Assembly: GCF_016924145.1 (NCBI RefSeq) | Contig: NZ_JAFFZO010000019.1 | Location: 1-64,000, forward strand | Source of the DNA: Amphritea pacifica | Lineage (GTDB): Bacteria; Pseudomonadota; Gammaproteobacteria; Pseudomonadales; Balneatricaceae | Length of the DNA stretch: 64,000 bases | Direction: 5' to 3' | In this document: piece after piece, positions 39,003-47,446 of the stretch | How positions within the stretch are numbered: position 1 is the first letter of the stretch | How the letters are laid out: every line of letters begins with the position of its first letter | Position numbers and translations under genes: made by a program | The notes under the pieces: model-generated | The model's input: only the letters and a program-made list of their open reading frames with translations | Databases searched by the model: none | What the model was told of the DNA's origin: nothing

Positions 39003-39473
39003 ATGAATGAAGCGCTGTGTATTGAACCGGGTAATGAGCTGATGGACAGCCCCTTCGTCAAGCAGATGGTGGTTCAGCTGCGGGCTATCGATAGCTATGG
39101 CACCTATGATGACTGGAGCAACGAAAAGGTACTCGATCCGTTGATTCTGACGAAAGCCCGGCGTCGGGAGATCCCGGTGGTGGGTGATCCGGATGAGATT
39201 GTCGTTGCCCGTGTGAAGGCGTATTACAACGCCCTCTCTGTGCGTATCGAACAGGAGTGCGGCATGATGGCGGCACCGATGATCAACCTCAGTCATGAGG
39301 GCTTTGGCCGGGCACTGATCATGGTGGGCAAGCTGATTGTGGCGGATAAAGTGTTGCGTGATGTGCATCGCTTCGGCTTCGAATCACTGGAGAAACTCAA
39401 TGAGGAAGCCACCAGGATAATCGATAAGGCGCTGGCCACCATCGAAACCTTTAAAGACGCGGCAAAAGCATAG
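39003..39473 (+). CDS. NifX-associated nitrogen fixation protein (DUF269)
   Basis: A 156-residue protein of the family always found after nifX, beginning MNEALCIEPGNELMDSPFVK and including SYGTYDDWSNEKVLDPLIL. Function unknown, presumably in cofactor maturation. ATG 39003 is preceded by CGGAGAAG. An in-frame GTG at 38967 is less likely. Confidence 0.9.
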   Translation: MNEALCIEPGNELMDSPFVKQMVVQLRAIDSYGTYDDWSNEKVLDPLILTKARRREIPVVGDPDEIVVARVKAYYNALSVRIEQECGMMAAPMINLSHEGFGRALIMVGKLIVADKVLRDVHRFGFESLEKLNEEATRIIDKALATIETFKDAAKA

Positions 39474-39505
39474 GTCAAACCGATAGAAGCCTGGGAGGAA
39501 AAGGC

Positions 39506-39709
39506 ATGACAGATGAAGCGCTGAAAAATCTGCAAAAAGATGCGCGCAAAGCGAAACGTATCGCTACGGAGTGGGCATCGCAGATGCATGATCTGGTAGA
39601 GGATCAGCTGTGGACCGATTATGAGCGTCTGCCTGAACTGGCGGAGAAAACCCTGGCTGCCTGCCTTGCCTGGAAAGAGGCGCAGGACAAGCTGGATGCC
39701 GCTCAGTAA
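39506..39709 (+). CDS. Small helical nif protein (DUF683 / CCE_0567-like)
   Basis: A 67-residue, all-helical, highly charged protein, MTDEALKNLQKDARKAKRIA with a conserved central ASQMHDLVED. The cyanobacterial homologue CCE_0567 was described as a metal-binding helical dimer. Here it lies between the DUF269 gene and the ferredoxin, with GGGAGG upstream. Confidence 0.85.
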   Translation: MTDEALKNLQKDARKAKRIATEWASQMHDLVEDQLWTDYERLPELAEKTLAACLAWKEAQDKLDAAQ

Positions 39710-39739
39710 ATGATTAACCTTTGTTAGAGGAGAGTAGGG

Positions 39740-40042
39740 ATGTCTGCGGAACTGATTAAGGGGCGCACCCGTGGCGGGAGCGAATGGACCCCCAATTTTA
39801 TTACCGGGATCAATCAGGAGACCTGCATCGGCTGTGGTCGTTGTTATAAGGTTTGTCCCCGGGATGTATTTGAACTGGTTGAACGCTCTGAGGCGCTGGC
39901 TGATGACGATGATGACGACTGGGATGATGATGACGAGATGAAGGTGATGTCAGTGGCTGACGCCGATGATTGCATCGGTTGTATGTCATGTCTGCGGGTC
40001 TGTCCAAAGAAATGTCATAGCCATGAGGCGGCTGCCGCCTGA
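39740..40042 (+). CDS. fdxB: Nif-specific ferredoxin III (2[4Fe-4S])
   Basis: A 100-residue ferredoxin with cluster motifs CIGCGRCYKVCP and CIGCMSCLRVCPKKC separated by an unusually acidic insert (DDDDDWDDDDEM). FdxB proteins follow nifX in many diazotrophs and are candidate electron donors for cofactor assembly. AGGAGAG precedes the ATG. Confidence 0.93.
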   Translation: MSAELIKGRTRGGSEWTPNFITGINQETCIGCGRCYKVCPRDVFELVERSEALADDDDDDWDDDDEMKVMSVADADDCIGCMSCLRVCPKKCHSHEAAAA

Positions 40043-40101
40043 TACGATGGGGATCTTAACCCCAAGTGATGGTGACGTTCACCGATAACAGGAGAGGTGT
40101 C

Positions 40102-40425
40102 ATGCCAAAACCAGAAATACATGTTTTTATCTGTAACCAGACACGCCCGGATGGACATCCTCGGGGAAGCTGTGGTGCTTCGGGGGCTGGTCAGATTACC
40201 CAGATGTTCTCGGAAGAGGTGGCTAAACGTAATCTGTTTACTCAGGTTGCTGTGACGGTTACCGGTTGTCTTGGCCCCTGTGACTGTGGCCCCAATGTTC
40301 TGGTTTATCCAGGCTCATACCTGTATATCAGAGTGAAACCTGAAGATGTCAACCGGATCGTTGAGCAGCATATTATGGGTGGCGAGCCGGTGCAGGAACT
40401 GCTGGCGCCGGCTGAGCTCTGGTAG
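40102..40425 (+). CDS. fesI: Thioredoxin-like [2Fe-2S] ferredoxin (Shethna protein I type)
   Basis: A 107-residue thioredoxin-fold ferredoxin. Cluster cysteines are in RGSCGASG and VTGCLGPCDCGPNVLVYPG. Azotobacter has the same protein (FeSI) among its nif genes. ATG 40102 follows GGAGAGG; the frame upstream from 40066 is not family-like. The physiological partner is unknown. Confidence 0.9.
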   Translation: MPKPEIHVFICNQTRPDGHPRGSCGASGAGQITQMFSEEVAKRNLFTQVAVTVTGCLGPCDCGPNVLVYPGSYLYIRVKPEDVNRIVEQHIMGGEPVQELLAPAELW

Positions 40426-40457
40426 CTCGTTTTCAACAGCGGCGTTTAGGTGAGCTG

Positions 40458-40829
40458 ATGGGTAATAGCGCTATGACAAGACTGAGAGATCAGTACCGTC
40501 TGCTACTGGACGCCTCTCTGAAAACAGCAGCAGAGACACTGGAGAGAGCGGGGTTTGATAGTACCACGCTGCCCCCTCTGGAGCAGTTTAGTTTTGAAAC
40601 TAAACAGGAGCCTCTCAACGGTGAGGACAGTCTCAATGGACGCTGGGCTGATAACCACAGCCAGCGGCGAGGCTGGCTGGTGGTTAACTGCGATGGTTCG
40701 ATGATGCTGGAGATCGATCTGATCTGTCCCTGGCCGGGTAAAGATCAGGTCTGGGCAGAGTCGGTGTCGGTCTGGGGACGTGAAGCTCAATTGCTGGTCG
40801 GGGAAGTCACACCGATGGCGATGCTCTGA
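40458..40829 (+). CDS. Nif-cluster hypothetical protein
   Basis: A 123-residue soluble protein starting MGNSAMTRLRDQYRLLLDAS and ending EAQLLVGEVTPMAML, with a beta-rich middle (GWLVVNCDGSMMLEIDL). I know no function. It lies between the FeSI gene and another unknown gene, a position filled by unnamed ORFs in Azotobacter-type clusters. GGTGAG precedes ATG; an ATG five codons later is possible. Confidence 0.72.
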   Translation: MGNSAMTRLRDQYRLLLDASLKTAAETLERAGFDSTTLPPLEQFSFETKQEPLNGEDSLNGRWADNHSQRRGWLVVNCDGSMMLEIDLICPWPGKDQVWAESVSVWGREAQLLVGEVTPMAML

Positions 40830-40862
40830 GCTAGCGGATAACCTACCTATAGCAGGAATTAT

Positions 40863-41282
40863 ATGAGTGATTTAAAAATACTGCTGGTTCACCTTAACCC
40901 GATCAGCGCCCGGTTATCCTTCTGGATCGACCGGTCAGCGCCGCAGGCATTTGGCTGTCTGCCGGATGGTCTGCCCGCCCTGGCGTCGATTATCGAGGGA
41001 GATACCTCTGCGGCCATCATCCCACATCCGGCACCCTATCTGAATGCGGTCGCTAACGGTCTCGGCATCGATAGCGCGTTGCTGGAAGTTGTCAGTCCCG
41101 CGATCGCCTGGGTGGAAACCCCCGATGGTCCGGTCGCTGTTGCTCTGGTGCGGATCATGACCACCGATCTGCCCGAGATCGCGGCGGAGGGAGGCTTTAT
41201 CTCTCTGCTGGAGCTACTTAAAGTGCCCGTCGTTGAACGTCTGGTATTCAGAAAAGCCTATGAGTGTCTGTTGGGTGATTAA
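40863..41282 (+). CDS. Nif-cluster hypothetical protein
   Basis: A 139-residue soluble protein, MSDLKILLVHLNPISARLSF with EVVSPAIAWVETPDGPVAVA. No family I can name. It is the last gene of the nifE operon: a new NifA site starts 14 bases after its stop. AGGAATTAT precedes ATG. Confidence 0.72.
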   Translation: MSDLKILLVHLNPISARLSFWIDRSAPQAFGCLPDGLPALASIIEGDTSAAIIPHPAPYLNAVANGLGIDSALLEVVSPAIAWVETPDGPVAVALVRIMTTDLPEIAAEGGFISLLELLKVPVVERLVFRKAYECLLGD

Positions 41283-41296
41283 ACCCGTTTCCGCTT

Positions 41297-41312
41297 TGTC
41301 GTAATTCCTACA
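41297..41312. promoter_or_regulatory. NifA upstream activator site of iscA-nifUS
   Basis: TGTCGTAATTCCTACA, a TGT-N10-ACA site 94 bp upstream of the -24 element. Confidence 0.75.
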
Positions 41313-41406
41313 ATGCCCCTTCAATTGTCATACTATCCCCGAACACTCTCTCCATTGATTTATGTCAACTATCTGAATATTAAGGTTTTTTAATTTTTAT
41401 CTTCAA

Positions 41407-41422
41407 TGGCACCCGGCTTGCA
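41407..41422 (+). promoter_or_regulatory. Sigma-54 promoter of iscA-nifUS
   Basis: TGGCACCCGGCTTGCA is a perfect match to TGGCAC-N5-TTGCA. The predicted start is near 41433, 30 bases before the ATG. Confidence 0.9.
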
Positions 41423-41462
41423 CTGCTAATAACTGAACACTCGGATTGATGAGGACGAGATC

Positions 41463-41786
41463 ATGATTCAGCTAACAGAGAGCGCAGTCAGTGCTATTTC
41501 CCGGTTTATAGATCAGGCAGACAAAGATGTTTTTGGGCTGCGTATCCGGGTCGATGGGGGCGGCTGTTCCGGCTTCAAATACGGTATGAAACTCGAAGAG
41601 GCGAGCGCTGAAGAGGATCAGATTATTGAGTGTAGTGGGGTGAAAATACTTGTTGATGGCGATAGCGCACCACTGCTTAGCGGCGTAACAGTCGATTTTC
41701 TGGATGGCCTTGAGGGTTCCGGTTTTAAGTTTGAAAACCCGAACGCAACAGAGAGCTGCAACTGCGGTAAATCCTTCGCAGGTTAA
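41463..41786 (+). CDS. iscAnif: A-type Fe-S carrier IscA-nif
   Basis: A 107-residue A-type carrier with the three cysteines in GGGCSGFKYGM and SCNCGKSFAG. It delivers Fe-S clusters for nitrogenase maturation. It opens the iscA-nifU-nifS operon under a consensus sigma-54 promoter. GAGGACGAG precedes the ATG. Confidence 0.93.
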   Translation: MIQLTESAVSAISRFIDQADKDVFGLRIRVDGGGCSGFKYGMKLEEASAEEDQIIECSGVKILVDGDSAPLLSGVTVDFLDGLEGSGFKFENPNATESCNCGKSFAG

Positions 41787-41822
41787 CCACTGACCGGTAA
41801 CAGATAGATAGAGGAATTCGAT

Positions 41823-42737
41823 ATGTGGGATTATTCTGAAAAAGTTAAAGAACATTTTTATAACCCCAAGAATGCCGGGGCAGCTGAAAATGCTAATGCG
41901 ACCGGTGAAGTTGGATCATTAAGCTGTGGTGATGCACTGCGACTGACCCTTAAAGTGGACCCGGACACCGAGATTATCCTCGATGCCGGCTTCCAGACCT
42001 TTGGCTGTGGTTCTGCGATAGCATCCTCCTCCGCTCTGACTGAGATCATCAAAGGGATGACGCTGGATCAGGCGCTGCAAGTATCTAACCAGGACATTGC
42101 TGATTTTCTCGATGGTCTGCCACCGGAGAAGATGCACTGTTCCGTGATGGGACGTGAAGCCCTGCAGGCAGCGGTTGCCGATTATCGCGGTGAGGTCTGG
42201 AGCGATGATCATGAAGAGGGCGCACTGGTGTGTAAGTGTTTTGCCATCGATGAGGTAATGATTGAAGACACGATCCGTGCCAACAGTCTGACCACTGTCG
42301 AAGAGGTGACTAACTACACCAAAGCGGGTGGCGGTTGCTCTGCCTGTCACGAAGGGATCGAAAATATTCTCAGCCGTGTAATGGCGGAGAGCGGTAAAGA
42401 GTTTGTTGCGGGTGGCGTAGGCAGTGCCGTGCCCGCTAAGGCGCCAGAAGCACCGGTTGAAGCTGCACCCAAAACCGACATTAAGCGCATCAGCACCATT
42501 ATGCGGGTGCTTGAAGCGGTGCGTCCACGTTTGCAGGCCGATGGTGGTGATTGTGAACTGATGGATATTGACGGTAATACCATCTACGTCAATCTGACCG
42601 GTGCCTGCATGGGTTGCCAGATGGCCTCGATGACGCTGGGTGGCATTCAGCAACAACTGATTGAGGAGCTGGGGGAGTTTGTCCGTCTGGTGCAGGTTGA
42701 AAAGAAGGCCGATCAACTGGTTGGAATAGGGGGTTAA
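41823..42737 (+). CDS. nifU: Fe-S scaffold protein NifU
   Basis: A 304-residue modular scaffold. The IscU-like domain is 1-130 ([17 protein letters not shown]). The central [2Fe-2S] domain has VCKCFAIDE and [12 protein letters not shown]. The C-terminal Nfu domain has [11 protein letters not shown]. An Ala/Pro-rich linker joins the last two. It receives sulfur from NifS and builds 4Fe-4S clusters for NifH and NifB. Confidence 0.96.
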   Translation: MWDYSEKVKEHFYNPKNAGAAENANATGEVGSLSCGDALRLTLKVDPDTEIILDAGFQTFGCGSAIASSSALTEIIKGMTLDQALQVSNQDIADFLDGLPPEKMHCSVMGREALQAAVADYRGEVWSDDHEEGALVCKCFAIDEVMIEDTIRANSLTTVEEVTNYTKAGGGCSACHEGIENILSRVMAESGKEFVAGGVGSAVPAKAPEAPVEAAPKTDIKRISTIMRVLEAVRPRLQADGGDCELMDIDGNTIYVNLTGACMGCQMASMTLGGIQQQLIEELGEFVRLVQVEKKADQLVGIGG

Positions 42738-42739
42738 CC

Positions 42740-43948
42740 ATGAACGATATCTATCTGGATAATAATGCCACTACGATGGTGTCTCCTGAAGTACTGGAAG
42801 CGATGCTACCGTTTTTCAGCGAGCAGTTTGGTAACCCCTCTTCGCTGCACAGCTTTGGTAATAAAGTCGGTTTTGCCCTGAAGAAAGCCCGCCAGCAGGT
42901 ACAGGCGCTGCTGGGCGCAGAGCATGACTCTGAAATCATCTTTACTTCCTGCGGTACAGAGTCCGATTCAACGGCGATTCTGTCCGCTCTGAAGGCCCAG
43001 CCGGAACGGAAAGAGATTATTACAACGGTGGTTGAGCATCCGGCGGTACTAACCCTGTGTGAATATCTGGAGACAGAGGGCTATACCGTCCATAAGCTGG
43101 AAGTGGACAGTAAAGGACGTCTCGATCTGGATCAGTACGCCAGTCTGCTGAGCGATCAGGTAGCGGTGGTCAGTGTGATGTGGGCCAACAATGAGAGTGG
43201 CACGATCTTCCCGGTTGAACAGATGGCCGATATGGCCGATGCCGCCGGGGTGATGTTTCATACCGATGCGGTGCAAGCGGTGGGTAAGCTGCCAGTCAAT
43301 CTGAAAGAGAGCAACATCCACATGCTGTCTTTGTCGGGCCACAAGCTGCACGCCCCGAAAGGGATCGGTGTGCTCTACCTGAAACGGGGCACCCGTTTCC
43401 GTCCGCTACTGCGGGGTGGTCATCAGGAGCGCGGTCGCCGGGCCGGTACTGAGAATGCGGCGGCGATTGTCGGGCTGGGCAAAGCCTGCGAACTGGCGAT
43501 GCAGCATATGGAATATGAGAACACCGCGGTGAAAGCGATGCGTGATCGCCTGGAGCAGGGCATTCTGGCGGCTGTACCTTATAGTTTTCCGACCGGTGAT
43601 ACGGATAATCGCCTGCCCAATACCGCCAGTATCGCTTTCGAATATATTGAGGGCGAGGCGATTCTGTTGCTGATGAACAAGGTCGGTATTGCAGCATCCA
43701 GTGGTTCGGCCTGTACATCAGGTTCACTCGAACCATCCCACGTGATGCGGGCGATGGGTATTCCCTATACCGCCGCCCACGGCACGGTACGTTTCTCTTT
43801 CTCCCGTTATAACACCATGGAAGAGGTGGAACGGGTTATTGCTGAAGTACCTGAGATCGTGGCCAAACTGCGTAAGCTGTCTCCTTACTGGGATGGTAAT
43901 GGTCCGGCAGAAAATCCGGAGCAGGCGTTTGCACCTGTCTATGCCTGA
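42740..43948 (+). CDS. nifS: Cysteine desulfurase NifS
   Basis: PLP enzyme giving persulfide sulfur to NifU, 402 residues. The Schiff-base Lys is in LSLSGHKLHAPKGIG and the active Cys in SSGSACTSGSLEPSHV. It starts two bases after nifU. nifV and cysE, which often follow nifS, are absent here. Confidence 0.97.
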   Translation: MNDIYLDNNATTMVSPEVLEAMLPFFSEQFGNPSSLHSFGNKVGFALKKARQQVQALLGAEHDSEIIFTSCGTESDSTAILSALKAQPERKEIITTVVEHPAVLTLCEYLETEGYTVHKLEVDSKGRLDLDQYASLLSDQVAVVSVMWANNESGTIFPVEQMADMADAAGVMFHTDAVQAVGKLPVNLKESNIHMLSLSGHKLHAPKGIGVLYLKRGTRFRPLLRGGHQERGRRAGTENAAAIVGLGKACELAMQHMEYENTAVKAMRDRLEQGILAAVPYSFPTGDTDNRLPNTASIAFEYIEGEAILLLMNKVGIAASSGSACTSGSLEPSHVMRAMGIPYTAAHGTVRFSFSRYNTMEEVERVIAEVPEIVAKLRKLSPYWDGNGPAENPEQAFAPVYA

Positions 43949-43953
43949 TCACT

Positions 43954-43981
43954 TGGCGAAGGGAGGGATTCGAACCCTCCC
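43954..43981 (-). other. tRNA 3'-end-like hairpin downstream of nifS
   Basis: The minus strand has a T-arm-like hairpin (GAGGGTTCGAATCCCTC inside a 7-bp GGGAGGG/CCCTCCC stem) followed by CTTCGCCA. This resembles the T-arm and 3' end of a Ser-type tRNA with two bases missing. The rest of a tRNA is not present. It may be an integration scar at a tRNA 3' end, or simply a hairpin ending the nifS transcript. Confidence 0.4.
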
Positions 43982-44047
43982 TGTGTCACTTTATTGACTA
44001 AGCTTTTTATTCACTAAGCTTTGCGTTGCGTTTAGCTGGAGGTAATC

Positions 44048-44527
44048 ATGACTGAGTGTCTGTCTTATCCGAGTATTGCTGAGGCTAGCCCTAACTTCGA
44101 TGATCTGATCGTGGCGTTTGCCTCGATGGAGGGGGATATGGTGGATCAGCATTTTGGTTCTGCTCAGGGGTTTTATGTTTACTCTGTTAACAGTCATTCT
44201 GCTCAACTCCTGACGAGCCAGAGCTTTGCTGCGGCCGCTCAGGATGGCAATGAAGACAAGTTAAAACCCAAACTCAGATGGCTGGTGGGTGCCGATCTGG
44301 TGTACTGCGGCTCCATTGGCGGCTCTGCGACAAAACAGCTGATCTCACTGGGAATCACGCCGGTGCAGGTTAAAGGCGGGCCCGATGTGGATGAGTTACT
44401 GGAATCGATACAGGCTCAGCTGGCGGGAGAGAAAGCGTTCTGGTTACAGAATATTATCAATCAGAAAACGAAATCGAGTGCTGGCAATTTTGCTGAGATG
44501 GCAGAGGAAGACTGGGATGAAGAGTGA
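44048..44527 (+). CDS. NifX/NafY-type cofactor-binding domain protein
   Basis: A 159-residue single dinitrogenase-cofactor domain with MVDQHFGSAQGFYVYSV and a C-terminal acidic EMAEEDWDEE like that of NifX. GGAGG precedes ATG 44048. I find no sigma-54 promoter immediately upstream, so it may be read from the iscA-nifUS transcript. It is a NifX paralogue, and its ligand is unknown. The following 44528-44743 holds nothing I can name. Confidence 0.85.
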   Translation: MTECLSYPSIAEASPNFDDLIVAFASMEGDMVDQHFGSAQGFYVYSVNSHSAQLLTSQSFAAAAQDGNEDKLKPKLRWLVGADLVYCGSIGGSATKQLISLGITPVQVKGGPDVDELLESIQAQLAGEKAFWLQNIINQKTKSSAGNFAEMAEEDWDEE

Positions 44528-44743
44528 TGCCAGACATACTTAGCCGGCTTTTATGGGATATTTCCGCCATCGAAGATCCACCAGTTTGATCTTTGCTGTG
44601 CCGATTTTTTAGAACAAGGTTTTTCCAGCCCCGCCTGCATACCAGTAACCCCCTTATACCACTGAAAAGATCGCTTCAGCTCCTGCTTCAGCTAATCAAG
44701 CAACAGATGGAGTTGCGAGGCTGTCGTTACGGCCGTTCTATGC

Positions 44744-45406
44744 TCAGCGCGCATTTTTTACCAGCCAGCGAAACAGAGAAAACTGAGAGGGGAGATAGAT
44801 AAGATATTCCGGGTGCCACTGCACCGCAATGATCTTGTGCTGTTCAGACTCGACCGCCTGGGTGATCTCATCCAGATCCCGGCCAACAATCCGCAGCCCT
44901 TTACCGGTGGATTTTATCGCCTGGTGATGCAGGCTGTTTACCCTCAGGTGAATCTTGTTGAAGACGCCTGCCAGTTTTGATTCAGCCGTTATTTTCACCT
45001 GTTTGGTGGGTAGCAGTCCCGGTCGGTTATAAGTGTGTTGCCTGAGTGAGCGTATGTCCGTGTGCAGGGTTCCGCCTAAGACCACATTAATCAGTTGTGC
45101 TCCCCGGCAGATTCCCATCAGCGGGATATCGTTATCCAGCGCCGTCTTAATCCAGCGGATCTCCAGTTCATCCCGCGCGGGATCGTTTTTGACCGGCTTA
45201 TCAATGTCACCCTGGTAATGCTCCGGGCTGATATCATCGCCCCCGCCAATCAGCAGACCATCCAGCGGTTGACCACTGGCCGGGTGGCGCACGCTGATCC
45301 TCTCGGGAATCGACCCGGCCAGTCGCAGGGCCAGTGCGGCGCACCACCAGCCGGGAGACCAGACCTTCGCCGTTCCGGTTACGCCAATGCGTGGTTTTTT
45401 AGCCAT
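44744..45406 (-). CDS. Class I glutamine amidotransferase-like hydrolase (peptidase C26)
   Basis: A 220-residue gamma-glutamyl-hydrolase/PuuD-type protein. The nucleophile Cys is in MGICRGAQLINV and the His in VQWHPEYL; GLLIGGGDDISPEHY is the family signature. MAKKPRIGV at 45406 is the likely start, inside the end of the amidoligase gene (28-bp overlap), so the two are coupled. In known pairs such an enzyme trims or removes gamma-glutamyl groups made by the ligase partner. Confidence 0.85.
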   Translation of the reverse strand: MAKKPRIGVTGTAKVWSPGWWCAALALRLAGSIPERISVRHPASGQPLDGLLIGGGDDISPEHYQGDIDKPVKNDPARDELEIRWIKTALDNDIPLMGICRGAQLINVVLGGTLHTDIRSLRQHTYNRPGLLPTKQVKITAESKLAGVFNKIHLRVNSLHHQAIKSTGKGLRIVGRDLDEITQAVESEQHKIIAVQWHPEYLIYLPSQFSLFRWLVKNAR

Positions 45407-46353
45407 TGATCGATATACTCTGTCCACAGTTTACGGCTGACCCCCATCAGCGGCTGCTCTGCTGCCAGAAAAGCGGCACTCAACTCGTTCAGGTAATCCG
45501 GTTGGCTGGCCAGCTGTTCCACTACCCACCAGGTGTTCCATGAAAGCGCTAAAGACCAGTTTTCATGTTCAATGTTGCAATTGGGCATACGGTAATGGAA
45601 GGTGGGCCGGGCTTTAATTTTGGGGTCGTCGATACAACGGCGGACCCTGTCCTCATCAATCTCTGCCAATAGTGGTAACAGATCGAGTGCCCGGTTGCGG
45701 GAGGCGTTGTGTTCAAGATAATCGCTGAAGATCATCTCCATATCCGGGTGGTCACGGGATAGCAGTTGTTTAATATATTTTTCCGGATAAAGATCGATAT
45801 AGGGGCTGATCTTACGGGTTGTATTAACCGCGTGGGCCTCTACCAGCCACCACTGCAACAGGGAAAAAGCCCTCAGGTAGTCAAATAGCGTGGCGGCATC
45901 TAACGAGGGAATTTCGCTATTAATATGAACCCCATACGCGGCAATCATCGACTCCTCTGTGCCGATAGCGCCCGCGTGTCGCAGTTGAACCACTAACTGA
46001 TCCAGCCGGTCTAACTGTGAGAGTACAATGGGCGGACAGACCACCTCAACCGGTACCAGTAAGCTGGCGGCATCGCTGAGCAGTTCCAGCCAGGGCTGAT
46101 CCTTATCGCTGGCTGCCTTTTCTTTCAGATAGTTCCAGTCAAGTTCAATATTGAACGCCCCCAGATCTGCACAATGGATAACCGTTTGCGCCGCGGTTTG
46201 ATGTTCCAGAGTGCCATTCAGGGTTTTTCTGACTATCTCAGTGGTCTGTTGTAGTGTCAAACCGGAAAACTCCAGCTCGAAGCCTACCTTCCTTTCGGCC
46301 CCCTTACTGGTCATAGTACAGGAGGGTGATCTGAAACTCTGTGTCTGATACAT
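45379..46353 (-). CDS. Amidoligase family protein
   Basis: A 324-residue glutamine-synthetase-fold amidoligase (PF12224-like). It has RKVGFELEFSGL early, a DWNYLK-type acidic site, and AAYGVHINSEIP in the centre. Members join amines to gamma-carboxyls or make peptide tags, often with a C26 hydrolase encoded next door, as here. The start MYQTQSFRS follows AGAGGAAT. Substrate unknown. No sign that it belongs to the nif regulon. Confidence 0.82.
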   Translation of the reverse strand: MYQTQSFRSPSCTMTSKGAERKVGFELEFSGLTLQQTTEIVRKTLNGTLEHQTAAQTVIHCADLGAFNIELDWNYLKEKAASDKDQPWLELLSDAASLLVPVEVVCPPIVLSQLDRLDQLVVQLRHAGAIGTEESMIAAYGVHINSEIPSLDAATLFDYLRAFSLLQWWLVEAHAVNTTRKISPYIDLYPEKYIKQLLSRDHPDMEMIFSDYLEHNASRNRALDLLPLLAEIDEDRVRRCIDDPKIKARPTFHYRMPNCNIEHENWSLALSWNTWWVVEQLASQPDYLNELSAAFLAAEQPLMGVSRKLWTEYIDQWLKNHALA

Positions 46354-46607
46354 TGATCGATATTCCTCTGGGGCAGCAAAACAGTGATACGGTTAATAAC
46401 CGTTTTCAGATCAGTTTAACCGGGCAGTTTTATTACCGGCCGGTCATCTGGATGCGCCTGGCCTGGTCCCCGGGTGAATCGGTGATCGCTTCGGGCTAAT
46501 ACCAATGTCAGATTAGTTCATTGGCTGAAAATTGAAGAGGTGAAAGAGGATGACTGAGGATCGGTGGTACAGCGCTGACTGCGGCGATAGTGCATCAGTT
46601 GCAGAGA

Positions 46608-46656
46608 GTTCTGATCAGGACCTGCGCGGTGCGACGCAGGCTGATCTGATCAGAAC
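46608..46656 (-). terminator. Large hairpin after the 46675 gene
   Basis: GTTCTGATCAG pairs with CTGATCAGAAC, with an inner CCTGCG/CGCAGG stem. It lies 19 bases beyond the stop of the minus-strand gene. No T-run, so terminator strength is uncertain. The remaining 46354-46607 shows nothing I can name. Confidence 0.5.
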
Positions 46657-46674
46657 TTAAACGGATACGCGGTA

Positions 46675-47232
46675 TTAAACCGCCCCCCAGCCTTCACGTT
46701 TGGCATCGGTGACCATCGCCATCGCAGCTTCAAATGCAACGCTGGCGTATTTAGGCTTGTAGGCTTTCAGCTCTTCGTAGACGGTGACCAGTTTGTTGCC
46801 TGCAGACTGACCTTTGAGATCGCTTTTTTCAATCGCCAGCTCCTCCATGGTTTCATTCCAGGGCACACCCTGAACCAGCGGAATCAGGATGAAACTGAAG
46901 CCGGAAATTTCGGTGACAACCGCTTTCTCCAGGTTGACCACATAGATCAGGGCACTGATGTCGCTGGCAAAATCTGCACTGTATTTGTCCATCAGGGCGG
47001 GAAGAGAGTCCATGGAATCAACAACACCACCGAGCATTCTGATCTTGTCGTCTGCCAGTATAAAAACGCCCCGCATGACATCAACAGGTGGTTTTGAGTG
47101 GCCTTTGTCATCGCCAATCTCACCTTCGATCAGAATCAATTCTCCCCGATAGGCTTGCATCTGTGTGTCCGTTGATTCGAGAAAGTTGACGTTAAAAAAC
47201 AGCCCTTTTTGCTTATATTGATCAAGTAACAT
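46675..47232 (-). CDS. Unknown protein with NifA/sigma-54 control signals
   Basis: A 185-residue soluble protein, MLLDQYKQKGLFFNVNFLES, with a hydrophobic core strand SGFSFILIPLVQGVP and a helical C-terminus KYASVAFEAAMAMV. I know no family. It stands alone on the minus strand. A sigma-54-type promoter lies 53-68 bp upstream, and an almost perfect palindromic NifA site lies further up, so it should be switched on with nitrogenase. The hemerythrin operon directly precedes it on the same strand. Confidence 0.75.
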   Translation of the reverse strand: MLLDQYKQKGLFFNVNFLESTDTQMQAYRGELILIEGEIGDDKGHSKPPVDVMRGVFILADDKIRMLGGVVDSMDSLPALMDKYSADFASDISALIYVVNLEKAVVTEISGFSFILIPLVQGVPWNETMEELAIEKSDLKGQSAGNKLVTVYEELKAYKPKYASVAFEAAMAMVTDAKREGWGAV

Positions 47233-47284
47233 GTTTCTTTACTCCAGAGTATATAAAACCGAATTCCAGCATTTTTCTCTGAAT

Positions 47285-47300
47285 TGCAATTAGCATACCT
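47285..47300 (-). promoter_or_regulatory. Sigma-54-like promoter of the 46675 gene
   Basis: The minus strand reads AGGTATGCTAATTGCA, with GG-N10-GC spacing and a perfect TTGCA; the -24 box is weaker (AGGTAT). The predicted start is near 47274, a 42-base leader. Confidence 0.6.
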
Positions 47301-47426
47301 ATGGCGGATTTATCTTTAACCTGTTCATTTTTATATAAAAAAAATAATCAGCTTGGTTTTTCTTTATAACTGTCGATAAAAACTGCACATATTGTTGTTT
47401 TCACTGCAGTTATTTGTTTCGACCTT

Positions 47427-47442
47427 TGTCGTGTTCACGACA
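47427..47442. promoter_or_regulatory. Palindromic NifA upstream activator site
   Basis: TGTCGTGTTCACGACA is TGT-N10-ACA. With flanks, TTGTCGTGTTCACGACAA is a palindrome except for its central TT. It lies 126 bp upstream of the -24 element at 47300. Confidence 0.78.
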
Positions 47443-47446
47443 ATCT

